Assembly (NCBI RefSeq): GCF_030272615.1
Contig: NC_081413.1
Span: 449,728,538 to 449,792,537 of the forward strand
DNA: 64,000 nt
From: Cryptomeria japonica
Lineage: Eukaryota > Streptophyta > Pinopsida > Cupressales > Cupressaceae
Direction of reading: 5' to 3'
A model generated the notes under the pieces. It was not told the origin of the DNA, did not search any database, and was given only the letters and a program-made list of their open reading frames with translations. Within the stretch, counting starts at the first letter, position 1. Each line of letters starts with the position of its first letter. The position numbers and the translations under genes were made by a program. Below are positions 11,754-24,907 of the stretch, piece after piece.

Positions 11754-13432
11754 TGTTGAACACATTATACCACTAAGAGGGGGCTGAATCAGTGGTTCCT
11801 AGGAAATCTTTACCTTTTAAACCAAGCTTTGAGTACCAGTTAACAACCTAAGTACTATGCAATCAAATCGATAATATATTAGAGGATATCAAAATGGAAA
11901 ACACACAAATGCACAACTCACAAGACCAGATGTATGAGGAAAACCCAATATGGGAAAAGCCTCGTTGAGAAATGCTGCTGGAGTCTACTTCTCCAATCTA
12001 GCCTCACAATTAAACAATAGATTACAATGATTTAGGACACCAACCCAAGGAGCATCAACCCCTGCACCAAGCACCAACTCGATGTAATTAAAATAAATAC
12101 AACCTGATACAATAATAGAACCTTGTTGCAAATGAGTTTTTCAACACCTGATCAACCGATGTCAACCTACTTTGTTTCATCGGTTCTTCCACTGTCAATT
12201 ATCAGATTTCTCTCTGATCACTTATCGGTTACTCTCTGCCTTTTTTCTCTTTCTCTGAACCTCACCCTATATAGTACCACACTTGGATTCCTTCATAACC
12301 TTTAAATCCCTACCGTACACTTGATTGTTAAGACTATAATAGTTCACTTGTTACTCTGTCTGTGTCAGTCAGAACCTCTCGCCGGTTCAGCCTGCTAACA
12401 CTCAGACACTTTGTTTTTTAGCGGGATACTTCTCAAACTATCTTCTCTCTACTTTCTTAGACACTCACTCTTGTCACAACTGGCATTCAACATCAATTGT
12501 CTTCAGCCTTAAGTTTACATATTTATATCTAAATGTTCCCGCCAAAGGCAACATTCAAATGGTGTCATGGTAGGGTTTTCCTCCACCAACTCAATCCACA
12601 TCAAATCTGATCGGATTTACTTTTCTGAAATAATGATCTTCATCACATCAATCAATGTTGACATCTTCTTGGCTTCCAATGTGTGTTTTCCATTTCTAGA
12701 TGTCTGCAACATGATTTTTGGCATTGCTCTGTCAAACACCATTAATGGATCAGCTATTTCCTTCAACCAACGAGCACAAGGATCAAATCATTCTGCAAGA
12801 TCAGTTCAATCTCCTTTCCACTCTGTCTCCCTTGAGCCACAACATCCTACCATCGTCCCATTATTTGCGGGATCTCCATTAATACTGACCTACTCGTCAA
12901 GTACCACGCCGATGAACACATCACTGAGCTATGCATGCTTTCCACTTGGTATCCACCTATCATCCTTGTCGGCGTCTACCTATACTCAGACTAAAAGTCG
13001 GTTCAACATAATATTCAGATTGCTATGTCAGTTTGACATCCTTCACCAACCCAGCCTCAGTATCGGTTCAACTCACATTACTGGTATAACCTAACCTTGT
13101 CGGTGGACATTCATACTTGCTAACCTCTTCTTTGTCGGTGGATCAAGTTGATCTTCCATCAAACATACTTGTCCATCCACTATGTACATTTACAGGTTAC
13201 ATTATACTTCTCTTTTTATACCGGTGATCACATCCCTATTATCCTTTGTTGGCTTACAAAGGGTCCTTCTTATTGGTAGATGATGTTCTTCAAGTGTACC
13301 GGTAATCATACCTTTTTCTGTCTACTTACACACTCCATCCTTCATACCGTTTGACATCACTACTTAACTTCACCCATATCGGTCACCACTACTTACTCAC
13401 TGGTTGACATCAATGACAACCCAATTCCAACA
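11754..13432 (-). repeat. 5' LTR of E3
   Basis: About 1.68 kb, TGTTGGAATTGGG...GTTCAACA on the element strand. Inner-end hairpin accact (11769-11774) with agtggt (11791-11796) around a gagggggctgaat loop. The open stretch at 12567-13094 on the plus strand falls wholly within this LTR and has no recognisable domain. Confidence 0.85.
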
Positions 13433-15626
13433 AATATTTGTCAACTTCCATCAATCCTTGTCAATTTTGATTGATTTATCAGTCCCCATCATTATCAATT
13501 TAGTTAATTTTTGGTCCTTATCAATCATTTTGTTGATCATGTTCATTATCAGTGATGCTAATCATGTCAATCCTACCATGGAATTGTTTAACCTAATTCA
13601 TTTTTCATTCTACTTCAGGTTTAATAATTCTTTAATTATTTCTCCCTTTTATCCCTTTTCCTATCTAGGGCTTAATAATTCTTCAATTATTTATCCCTTT
13701 ATCCTAACTAATTTGTTTTAGGATTTATGAATTAGTTCATTATCCTAATTCCCTTTTTCCTACTTTATAATTAAATATTATTTATTTAGTTTCCTAATTA
13801 TGAGATTTGTGGGAAAAATTAATAAATTAATATTTATTAATTTATCACTCACTTCTCCTACTCATTTTTAGCTTCTCTCCTCTTTTTTAGCTTTCCTCCT
13901 ATTTTCTAACTTCCCCTCCTCTTTTCTAGCCTTCCACTTTCCTTTTGAATGACAATTTTCTCTCCATATTTCACTCGTTTTGTCATAAAATGACATAGCA
14001 ATTTGTCATAATTCCTTGCATAGCAATTTTTCATAGTTGTTGCATAGAAATTTGTCATAAAATTTAACATATAAATTTATCATAATTTAGTCATAATCAA
14101 TACCAATTTCAAATTCAATTGCCTCTTTCACATTTATCATTCCAATTTGACATCCTCTTTGGACCTCCCCTTAAGACATCCTAATAGGTCCTAATTTTAG
14201 ATCCCCTTATGAACTAAGTATGCTAAATTATATATATATATACATTGTTATTCAGTTTTTCATGAGTTCACACACATGTAAATTCCTTTCTTTGTTACAT
14301 TAGATTATTACTGATTATTTATATTACTTGAATTAGATTATTAGTAATTATTTATATTTCTTGATTAAGAACAAGGCACTAGTCATAATTGCATTATTCA
14401 TATTTATTAGTGATTATTTATATTACTTGAAATTTAGAAAATACATTTTGATTTTTCATTGACATCCTCCTTGGACGTCCCCTTAAGACATCCTCTTTGG
14501 ACATCCCCTTAAAACATCATAATAGGTTTATGAACTAAGTATGACAAATTATATGTATATATATATATATAGTTATTTAATTTTTCATGAGTTCACACAC
14601 ATGTAAATTCTTTTCTTTGTCACATTAGATTATTAGTGATTATTTATATTACTTGAAATTTAGAATATACATTTTGATTTTTCATTGACATCCCCTTAAG
14701 ACACCCTTTAAGAAAAGTTAGGTATAGTCCTAGGATGTAGTCTTAAATAATGTTAAACTCTAGATTAATGTCAAACTTAGCTCTTACTTCAGTACTAGTT
14801 ATGAAGAAAAGAAAGCATCCCATACTACTTGTGGTCATCACCATTAAATTTAAGTGTTACAACAAACACAACATGTAATATTATTAATAATATTTACACA
14901 ACCTACTAAAATGATCCATAAACCTATATAAATACCAATACCAATACCAACCATAAAACCTAGTATAAATCATTTGCATATCAATCTAAGTGAAATGTAG
15001 AAATGATTTGCATATCAATCTAACTAAAATGTAACACATGAAATTTGAACATTGTAACACATAAAATAAACATGTAACTCAAAATTATGAAATTTCTATA
15101 AACACGTAACACAACTAAGTAGACAAACTCAATAATAATGAGCTCAAAGAAATTGAATACTAATTTAGAATGTATTATGATACCCTTAAGATATCCTTTT
15201 TCGACTAAATTATGCACTAAATAATAAATAGTAAATATTAAGAAAAGGTGTTGATGAATTTGCAGAGTGATCTAGTGTGCACCTAATTCAGAGTGAGAGC
15301 TCATTGTAACACATAAAATAAAAATGTACAACACATGAAATGTAGATTTAAACATGTAACACATGAAATGTCTAGATAAACATGTAACATGTATGAAATG
15401 TTGAGGTATAATGTCTAAAATAAGGCTATAAATGCAATGTCCACAGTTCATATATAATATCTAAATGTCCACAACATGTATAATAGAAATTGAGTGCATA
15501 ATAGAAATATAATGTTCACAACATGTATAATAGAAATGTCGTTAACATGTATAGTAGAAATGTCATATATAAATAATAAAAGAAGAAAGCATGTATATAT
15601 AACAATATAATGACCTATGTCGCACC
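13433..15626. other. AT-rich non-coding DNA with direct repeats
   Basis: No coding region found. 13600-13920 is AT-rich with T/C-rich runs, similar in feel to Gypsy LTR sequence. 14148-14720 holds direct repeats. 15000-15560 holds many short reiterations of cacatgaaatgt and ataatagaaatgt type. Confidence 0.5.
14148..14720. repeat. Diverged direct repeats, about 0.2-0.3 kb
   Basis: Units starting at 14148, 14460 and 14686 each open with tgacatcc followed by ccccttaagac. They share the ttcatgagttcacacacatg block (14258, 14587) and the gattatttatattacttga block, and include (TA)n runs. Confidence 0.75.
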
Positions 15627-17215
15627 CTATCTCGATCCCCGATCTAATTCGTCGCCTGCTCCAGGGTCCTGCATTGTGTACACAATTTCCATGTTAAAAA
15701 TATTATATATATAGTGGATCCTAGTGAATAGGAAAAAAATAAGAGACATCAATTTAAATTTAAATTTAAATATAAATTAACCTGTGTATTCTGATGAATA
15801 AGATCACCAAGTGCCTACAAATTTGCATATCTCATGTCCATCATAATCTCCTGTAATATATATTTAAAATTAAAAAAATATGTCAGTGGTAGTGAATACA
15901 TAAAAAATTTATAAATACAACTAAGTTAAAATCAAAATTTCTAGATTCTTACCTTATTCCTCTCCTCGAATGCATGCTCGATGCCAAATATCTCAAAAGA
16001 GTGTAAGGACACAACATCTGGATCAATAAAGTCATCCATAAGAAGAGATGAAAAACCTCATCACAGAACTCCTGGAGTCTGTGGTATAGGATGCACTATA
16101 GTCTTGGGAGTTGTAGGAGGTATTGAAATATCCTCCACCATGGCGGATACTACTTGAGGATCTCTACAGTACTTGTCCAATGAACTTAGGCAAATGTAGA
16201 GGAGTGATCCCATGTAATGTAGAGAGAGTTTGATAAGCATCCACAAGATCACTCACTAAATAGGAGCTAATCTCGCAGACAATCCTCCAGTAAATGTGCG
16301 ATCTGTGCAGGCAACGGTGGCTCATAATGAATATATGGGTCACAAAATGGAACCGTCTCATCAACAATAGGGGCAGTACGAGAACGCAACATATATCTCC
16401 CCACGCGATCATAAGTCATCTCATCAACTTGAGTAGCAATGTTGGAAATGCTAGAATACATGCCAATGCGTGCCTCCTCAACTACCATCACCAGCACCAC
16501 TTGTGACCAAATCCAAACCTTTCGGAAAAACCGAAAGGTTCTGACCCACCATTGCCCTCTTACTAGGGGGTTCTGTATCATGGTGTCTAAATTTGTCTAC
16601 AAATCCTCCCCTACACTGCCCAACATGTCATGGAAAGTTTGTGTAATCAACATCATATCCTAGATGAAATTCTGCATACAATTATTTGCACAAATACTAT
16701 GGTAGCTCATCCTTTTGCGGCCACCTATGATGTGTCACCAACCATCTAGGATATATGAATGGTGCAACAATAGAATCCTCACATCTAGTGACCCGATTTC
16801 CTCTAACCACAACCATTTACATGTAAAATGGGAACATGGATTTCACATTCTCTACAGAAACATATCTATCTATTGTTTTACATTTAACCGTGCCATAGAT
16901 AGTGCGAGATAAAGTCCTATAAAAATTCTCAATGTGAGTGTCATCATATGGGTTGTATGATTGAGAAAGCTCAATCATACTCATCAACTCATCTCTAATA
17001 TGTTCTAATTTATCTCTATTGTCCAGCACAAAAGTGTTATTTAAAGTCCATTGTAACTATGCTAGAGAGGACTGCATTCTCAAAATAGTCTCAGTACGAC
17101 TAGTCTCTGAATTCTCAGGAGTACTCTCAGGAGTCTCAGACCTACGTGAGGTCTGTTGAGGATCAGGATGCACACTCTGCTCAAAAGAAAAATGATGTGA
17201 ACCACTAGAAGCCAT
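15627..17215 (-). pseudogene. Decayed multi-exon gene of unknown family
   Basis: On the minus strand a start at 17215 opens MASSGSHHFSFEQSVHPD, followed by a Ser/Thr/Glu-rich N-terminus. After one TAG the same frame continues through HIRDELMSMIELSQSYNPYD and VKCKTIDRYVSVENVKSMF. Further coding stretches (MTYDRVGRYMLRSRT, VEDISIPPTTPKTIVHP, DDFIDPDVVSLHSFEIFGI) follow with two apparent frameshifts and stops. The 3' end looks spliced: exon end at 15953 with GTAAGAAT donor, exon 15781-15850 bounded by TTACAG and GTTAAT, and a last exon 15627-15668 after ATGCAG ending DELDRGSR-stop. I do not recognise the family. It could be a host gene fragment or part of a DNA transposon. Confidence 0.45.
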
Positions 17216-17275
17216 ATCTAGATTTGATGTGAAATGTATGAATTTATATATGTGTGTGAATCTACATGTATACAT

Positions 17276-18956
17276 TAAATTGAATTAAAAATAAGTTCAT
17301 ATACAATGTATGCCACAAACAAGATGAAACATTGTACAAATATGCACTTGAGTTAAACATTTTAAACAAAACGAATCAAATAAATTGCGACCTATAGACA
17401 TTGCAACTTAAAGATTACATTGCAAAAAAAATTACATGAACATACACATGAACTTATTTAACATAAAAATTATAATATGCATGTGTTACTATTCCATTAT
17501 AGATAATTATTATGAGATCATTTTATTAAACTAGAAAGTTACACCAAATATTATGTTGATAATAATAATCATTCTAGCATAATTGTACTTCAAATTAAAA
17601 TTTTTGTAATAGGTATATAATGTTGGAATAAAATAGACAATCACCTAATTTATCAATAAATCATTAATTACATTCCTTTTACTTTATCTAGGGTTTTCAT
17701 TTTGCTTTTATAAGCAAATTCATTAGTGTAAAATTTAATCTAGTTAATCTAGTTTAACCAAAGATCACACAAAAGGATTGAACCAAAGATCAAAGGACCA
17801 AAAATATTTAGGAAATGTCAATTAAGCTATTAAAATGCTCTAAGAATTCTAATCAAAATAATGATTAATGGGAGGGAACCAACATTTAGAATCAATATTT
17901 GAGGGTAGAACTTGAGAGAAGTAGGGGATATATGGAGCCAAGACTTAAATAACTAAAGTTATAATTAGAAGTTGAAATGATGAAGCTCACTATACAATAT
18001 TTATTTCACCAAAGGCTTCGAGGATCTCAAAAGGTTCCACAAAGTGATTGCAAGTTTGGAAGACAAAAATTATTCAAGCTTGTCAATGGCTAATTTATTA
18101 GAAACACTCTCTCCGATACATGACTATTTTGATGTATATATTTTTGTCATTTATAAATTTTCTAAAAATCCACTACATTTCCCAATTACTAATCAATCTA
18201 AGTTTGGTCCTTCATCTTTTCTAGTTAATTTGGATCCACAACTACCATGTCCGAGCCTATTTGTTAAGCATACAATACTTGAGCTTACGAACCTCCAATG
18301 AAGAAATGAGAAGTGTGTTTATGGTTAATGTTATCATATGCAAACTCAATTAATGGTAAGTAAGTTCCCATATTTTTGTTCACAAGTCCTCAAGAATTTG
18401 GTTCACTCTCTTTTTGTTGATCAATCTTAAGGTGATGGGTTGATCTATAGTCCAATTTACTTCCCAATTATGTGTATGTTTTTCTGAAACCTTGACATTA
18501 TACTGATTTAACCCCCCACCTCTCAGTATATTGTGTGTCCATATTTTTTATAATACATGATAAAATACAAGGGAAATATTCAGTACCTAGAAACTACTAC
18601 AACTTAGATAATTTATTCTTCTAATTGGATGTTTCATAGATCTTATACAAAAAAAATTTATTATAAAAATATACCTTCAAGTATTACATAGAAGAGTCAT
18701 GGCCTCTCCAATAGGATTGGATTTTGAATAGACCATTAATCTTTAAATCTAAAATAAAATTTTGAATATAAATCTCTAGTAAAGTATTCAAAAAATATTA
18801 ATTTAAATGTATGAATAGAGTCATTACCCTTCACAAGAAATGAATTTTAAGAAATTTAAAAAAAAATTGTAATTGTTTTTTACAAATGAATTTATTATGA
18901 TGTTGCCATTAAGATTCAACTATATAGTTTTTGAGTCAAAGTAATTGACCCATGAT
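17276..18956. other. AT-rich DNA without recognised gene
   Basis: No supported gene. A remnant of an LTR end lies at 18499-18530. The 85-residue plus-strand reading frame at 18044 has no domain and unremarkable composition. Confidence 0.5.
18499..18530 (+). repeat. LTR-end hairpin remnant
   Basis: tatactga (18499-18506) pairs perfectly with tcagtata (18523-18530) around an aaccccccacctc-type loop. It is the same motif as in the other LTRs but in plus orientation, and marks a decayed LTR of this superfamily. Confidence 0.6.
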
Positions 18957-18961
18957 TCATG
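18885..18961 (-). repeat. Outer part of 5S-like repeat copy 1, split by LTR element
   Basis: The block aagattcaactatatagttt...gacccatgattcatg matches 26150-26201 of the second copy. It continues, after the inserted LTR element, at 25834. The final tcatg is the left target duplication. Confidence 0.75.
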
Positions 18962-19882
18962 TGTTGGAATCCAAGAACACTGAGAGGGGGGGTGAATCAG
19001 TGTTCTACAGGTAAAATAAATTTTAACATTATTAACAAAGTGTTTCAGTAACTCGTAACAATAAAAGAATATAACAACAGGCACAAATAATGCCACCACA
19101 AGAATATACACCATAACATAGATATTTATATGTGGAAAACCTCAAAGAGGAAAAAACACGATGGGATTGGTGACCCACAATATCTATCCACTGGCCAAAT
19201 GAATAAATATTACAATAGGGGCCTACACATGCAGAAAGGCCAATAGCCTAGAGCACATTGTTCATCACAAAAGGAGCCTCACTGACTACAAACACCAAAT
19301 ACTAGTTAATTGAAAAAATTTAGAACTCAAAGAATCTATCTGCTATGCTGGATGAGTTCTAGTTCAAGCACTGACTATACTGGTTTCCACTGTGTCCTCC
19401 TTTATCGGTAACTTGCTCTGCATCCCAAACTTTAAAACCAGTAACCAAGACCGACTACAAAATATTATAATCGCATACAATCGATCAATATTGTTTGCAC
19501 AATATCTCGCATCATATGTATATCTCTCAATATAATCATATCCAAAATATCCTAACTGAATTGACTTAAATAACCTTCTCAAATATAAACATAATTGCCT
19601 TATGTCAACTTACATTGATATTAAAATTTATTTACATGTTGACCTAGACAGAAATAAATACATTAAACTTCATGACCGATGCCGCTGATTGCTACCGTGT
19701 AGACTTGCCAAATCAATCTTCTATGTCGGCCTCATGAACCAGTTCCTAGTTTGCTAGTTTCCCTGAATGCCAGCTGTCAAATCATGAATACCGATGAGTA
19801 TAGGTTAAGTGTCCAACCCAAAATGATATGTGTTTCCATCAATGACAACACAACTAAACCGGATGAGTGTTAATTACCAACA
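18962..19882 (-). repeat. 3' LTR of element A
   Basis: 921 bp, about 90% identical by eye to 24908-25833. Contains a 9-bp perfect hairpin (gaacactga 18975-18983 with tcagtgttc 18997-19005). Confidence 0.93.
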
Positions 19883-19894
19883 ATCTCCCCATTT
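19883..19894 (-). other. Polypurine tract of element A
   Basis: AAATGGGGAGAT on the element strand directly before the 3' LTR. Confidence 0.85.
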
Positions 19895-20111
19895 GGCATT
19901 GATGGCAACACTCATGTGAAAAATGAATCACTGAAGTGTTGTCTCGTTTCCTCCCAAAAATTGATGATCAAAACTTACCCTACTCCTCCTGAGTTGTACA
20001 TTACTTCTTATGTCCCTTGAAGTTTTTCACAACAACCACTCCCCCTTTGATATCAATGACAAAGGCGGGGCAAAAGAATGAAAGAATTAAATCAAAATGT
20101 GTTTATTGGAT

Positions 20112-23100
20112 CTAGATGTACTTGAATATATGCAAGTAAGCACCCTTCAAAAATCCTAAGTAAGCATCCCAACTAGTTCTCAAAGTTCCCAAAATAGTTA
20201 CAAACCCATTAAGAATGTATGCATGTAGTTCTTCTTTTATTAGATCCATCGATGTGGGTTTATTCATCAATTCTAGACTTTCTCGCTTATGGAGTAATAA
20301 AGTGTTTAACCAGGGACTTACCAATCCTCTCAATTCCCTAGCTCACCAAATTATTCTGTCCATATCTTTCTCCAAAGCTGATATCTGATATTCTGTAACC
20401 AAAATTTGACCATCAATGGCATTGGTCAATGACTGAGTACCATCAAAACTATTAGCCAAATGTTCCAATCAGGCCTTTGCCACTTTTGTTTTCACCTCCA
20501 AGTCAGCTGTAAGTTTGTCAGTGTTAGTACAAGACCTATATATACAACTGCACTGATTAAGAGCCTCATCATTTTTTGTAAGTTGCTCTGTCATCTTGAC
20601 CTTGTCTGATATGAGAATATTGTCATAGGTGACCTTCCTAGCTGCATTGTATCTCTCTATCAATTTTTCAGTTTTATATTTGTTGAATGGTTTGAAACTC
20701 TTTTGCAATATGTTCAGTCAAACTCTTAAGCTTACCAGAAGGGATAGCTACCAAACTAGTGTATCCCAGAACTAGCTACTACAAAATCGGAATGGCCTAC
20801 TCAATGACCTTCTTGTCTTTTGATCCTTCCTTTCTCAACTTCTAAGCTGCAACAAACATTAATTCAAAATAGCGCAACAACTCAATGTTCTTCTGCCCAA
20901 AATCAACTTGACCGGATGAGCCAAGTTCCAATAATGAATGACTGGACTCTCCAACCTGCTGAATAGCATCAGTGGCTTCGCCACTTGGTGCAGTAACCAT
21001 GTCAACAATAGCCTCTTCAGTATGTAAATTTGTTGTTGGAGGTTCAACATCCTCAACTTGTTTATTATCTTTATCCACATTAGTAAACTCTACATCCTGA
21101 ATGTTCTATTTTGGTGTATCCTTCTTATCATGCACAACTTCAAGGTTGTATACTTGTTGCTCTACATTATGTATAGGTGATACTACTAGAGGAATATGCT
21201 CTATTAGTTTCTTTCCTAAAACTGGTGAATCCATACCCAATATACCTTTTCCCTTACCATCAGCAGATATGTCTTCAATACTAGACTTAGGTGAAAATAC
21301 CAGTGCAGTAAAGAAATATGGTTTGTCTACAAATAATCTTACCCATGCCTCCTGGGTCTCCTTAACTATTTCATTAACTCTACCTACCATGAGACTCACA
21401 TGCCAATGTTTGCTCCGAAAAATTATTCAATTAGCATATTCAAGACACTGTTGCAACTCCTCATCAGTTATTGCACCACAGATTGTTAATAACTCCTGCA
21501 ACTTTATATTTTTATCCTCTTCAACTACATATAATCTCCTAGAATCTATCTTATTGTACAAGTCTCATGGTATTTGATTTTTAATCTCAAGTAATACCAT
21601 CTTATATATCTAAATACAATAAAACTGCTTCCTCGGTCTCCTTTTTATCCTTATCATCCATGTGTTCATACTATTGTTGGATATTACTAAAATATTTATC
21701 TTTAGTTATTTGATCTATTAATTTAGGAACTGAGAGAGGAGCGACCTCAATACTTTGACCGGATTTGAGAGCTATATCTAGTTTTGATTTCTTCTTCTTG
21801 CTGGGAGTAGAAGTAAATTCTTTAGTCAATTTCCTCTTCTTTGTTGGTTTTCTCTCCTTCAAAAATTTCTTAGGGGTTGTCGGAGGAGTGACTTTTACTT
21901 TTTGTACCTTTCCTTCAACATGCTTCTTCCTCTGTACACTGATGTATGTCTGAGGAATCTTTCAGGGCACAACATCGGTATTAGAACCAGATTTAACAAG
22001 GGCAATATAAGTTTCTTGTTTCTTCCTCTTCAGTATACCCTTTCCTGTTGTTTCTACTAGTGGAGTTTGAACTTCTTCCCGAGATGACCCTTCTACTAAT
22101 CCAATGATCTACTTGATTTCAAAGGACATCTTCTCCACAGCTTCCCCAACCTTCTTGATTTTTCCTTCCCTTTTCTTCTGACTAAAACCTATTTGAACTT
22201 CAGAATCCTTTTGCTTTTTTGTCCCAAAGGTTTTCTCATTTTCGTCAATCGGGGCATCAATCAGAGTCTTGGCATATAAGTCCAAGATCTCAACATCAAC
22301 CTCATAACCCATCTCAGTGATCCAGATCTTTCATGGTTGTACTACTTCCATTAATGTTTCATCCTTATTAACCATAAAGAAGATCTTAGTAGAGTACTTA
22401 TCAACAATATGTTTCGGCACTCTCTCTCTTTTCTTCATAGCCTTCTGAAATGATTTGAATTAACCCCATAGAATAGAGTCTCTCTCCTTGTCTTGTCCTA
22501 AACCTCTTATGGCATTCTTTATTTTCTTTCCTACTGAGTTTTACCAGATCTTGGTAACTAATTCAGAAAGAAAAGCATCAAGAAAACATAAAGATTTCCA
22601 TATCGAAAAACACCTTTCGTTTTACCCTTAATCTTCCCTAGATTTAAAATAAGCTCTTCACACATACATTAACATATATCATACCTATAATTTCCCCTGA
22701 CTAGTTGATGAGCACAGTAAATAAATGAACTGTAAATAGAGTTCAATTAGTTTGATTGGGTTAACTTGTAACCAATGATCATGCTTGCAAATTAAACTTT
22801 TTGTCTCTGATAGTGCTTATCCTCATTGACCGATTGTCAAAAGTTGCACCAATTAACTTCTCAACCTCTTTGTTAGGTATTTTCTTCCTTCCAGGAGATT
22901 GAATAGTTTGGGGCAAACCGATGATTGCACGAATAACCTCCTTGGTGATTTTGTAGGGTTAGTCCAACCATATGAATTCCCCATGGACTTGCCTTAGTAC
23001 ATACTAGATCATTTCGTCTTCAAATTATGGCATCTCCAAAATGTCTGTGAATCCTTGATCCTTCAGAATTTGAAATTCCAGTTTTATCAATCCCCTTTTA

Positions 23101-23348
23101 TCCAACAAATTTGTCATGTACATTTTTTTGATCTTAGCTAAACCTAAATCCTCTAGAGTGCAGTGGATATATGCACGAACATCTTCAACATACAAAACTT
23201 CATCTAGAACCCTAGAAAATGCATCGAGTGAATCATCAACCTTCATAATCTGAGGGCATTGCATGAAAATCAGGCATGGACGATCCTTGATGTCAAGAAC
23301 AACACGGGTAGCCACACCTACCAGAGCAAGAGTAGATCCAAAAGCCAT
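20112..23348 (-). pseudogene. Element A second ORF, PMD-like motif then Lys-rich and coiled tail
   Basis: Begins MAFGSTLALVGVATRVVLD at 23348, with LYVEDVRAYIHCTLEDLG conserved in E2. At 22890-22980 follows FIWLD-PYKITKEVIRAIIGLPQ and then GATFDNRSMRISTI, a block I know from plant retroelement accessory ORFs of the plant-mobile/transposon-protein type. Downstream pieces are DVEILDLYAKTLIDAPIDE (22300), a very basic stretch KERKPTKKRKLTKEF (21862), LVDKPYFF-type helices (about 21330) and a helical C-terminus (20700-20112). Many stops and probably frameshifts break it. Role unknown. By position it replaces pol. Confidence 0.6.
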
Positions 23349-23789
23349 TAAAAAAATAAGATAGCCCGAAAACTAATAAAATACGTCACAACCTTCGTCG
23401 GTGAAAGTTCTTCAAAATCTACATCAAATACACTAGAATTCACTTGAAAATGCTTTTGATCACCTTGAATCGCCTTAAATTCGCTCTACTTTGCTTTGAA
23501 TGCTGTGTGATCAGAAATTAACCAACATTTCTCTTTTATTTTGCAAAAAGACCTAATTTCTCATTGACGTAAATGTGTGCCAGTCTATCATACCAGATTC
23601 AAAATCCATGACCTCAGTGCCAAGAAAGCTTCAGACTGACTTCTCTAAGATCTGAAACAATATTTCAGACCGCTACCAGGGGTAATGCAAGATCTATCAT
23701 TAATTTTCCTTCCCCAGGCTAATGCCTTAGTTATCGGATGAGTCTCCTGTCAGTGCAGGAACATTTTTCTCTGTCGGTTGATCTTCAGA

Positions 23790-24857
23790 TTTCCTAACCC
23801 ATTTCCTCTCATGCTCCTTCCAGATATCATAAACCTTTTTCTTTTCCTTTTTCGTCATTTCCTACTAGATTGTTCTTGCTTCTAGGGAGTTTAGCAATAT
23901 GTCCTCTTTTATTGCATGCATAGAAAGTCACATTATTTTTCTGAATTGCCTTACTGTATCCTTGATCATTCCTTGACTTGTATTGATTAGTGATATGCCC
24001 AAACTTTCCACATGCATGACAACTCAAATTCTCTCTACAATATTTTGTCTTATGACTATACTTCTTACAATTTGAGCACTAGTTGTGAACTGCATTATTA
24101 TCTTGATTTTCTCTATTTCTACAATGTCTTGCCATATGTCCAATTTTATTGCAAACAAAACATCTACCCTTAAATTTATGTGCATGGGTTTGCCTTACTA
24201 GTGATTTCTTGTTGACAGGTGAGTTATGCTTCTGACCGGTTGTTTCAACTTTACTTGTAGTACCAGAGCTTTCTCCTTGCTCAAATCCAAGACCTCTAGT
24301 GTCTCCCTTGTGCCTTTGATCCTTTAGTAGTTCATCAAGCTTTGCATAAGTGCCTTGAACTTGTCTCTGTATTCATTTGCAGTATCCAAATCTCCTCTTA
24401 GGACTGTTATCAATATTTCAAAATCTAGCTCATTATTCTGGGATTGCACTAGTTTAGTTTTCAACATATCATTCTCATGTGCCAACCTAATGCATTCCTC
24501 AGATTTGTCTTTTAGAGATCTACCAAGATTTTCTTCTTTCCTTTTCCGGTCTTCAATGTGCTTGGAAATCCTCATAGTTAGGGCTTGCATTTCATTCTTC
24601 ATGACAGTATTCTCCTGACTCAACTTCTGACATTGTTCTTTAAGGGCATTCTTCTCTTCATCATCCTGATTTTGTAAAAGTTCCTTTCTTCTAGCTTGAA
24701 CACATGACAACCTCTCCTGTAGGATAAGAATGAATTCCTTTGCAGAGTTCAACTCATCTTGTAATTTCAAATGTTTCATCCTTTCAGCATCATAGTCTTC
24801 AAGAGTTACTTCAAGTTGTTTCTCTAGACTCATCTCCATGGATTTTGGATTCAGCAT
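23790..24857 (-). pseudogene. Element A Gag: coiled coil and four zinc knuckles
   Basis: N-terminal 177 residues open from 24857 (MLNPKSMEMSLEKQLEVTLE), almost wholly predicted coiled coil. A frameshift near 24324 leads to a GLGFEQGESSG stretch and four CCHC knuckles: CFVCNKIGHMARHC (intact), CSNCKKYSHKTKYC (intact), CHACGKFGHITNQY (last Cys lost) and FYACNKRGHIAKLP (two Cys lost). The tail is basic (NDEKGKEKGL). Particle protein of a SIRE-like Copia lineage. It lies 37 bp from the primer site. Confidence 0.88.
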
Positions 24858-24893
24858 CTTCCTTAAGTTGCTAGACTAATTCCAAGGCACCAG

Positions 24894-24905
24894 GCTCTAA
24901 TACCA
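24894..24905 (-). other. Primer binding site of element A
   Basis: TGGTATTAGAGC on the element strand, one change from the initiator-Met tRNA-type site. Confidence 0.88.
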
Positions 24906-24907
24906 AT

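Larger units (their letters stand above)
10782..13432 (-). mobile_element. Copia element E3 (5' LTR and gag only)
   Basis: 5' LTR 11754-13432, degenerate primer site, then Gag to 10787 where E2 is inserted. The remaining pol and 3' LTR should lie left of the window if not deleted. It is the oldest layer of the nested stack. Confidence 0.85.

Noticed and set aside
12567-13094. 175-codon plus-strand reading frame
   Set aside because: Lies inside the E3 LTR, antisense to the element, with no domain and biased low-complexity composition.
21101-21577. 158-codon plus-strand reading frame
   Set aside because: Antisense to the element A second ORF, which carries the motifs conserved with E2. No domain of its own.
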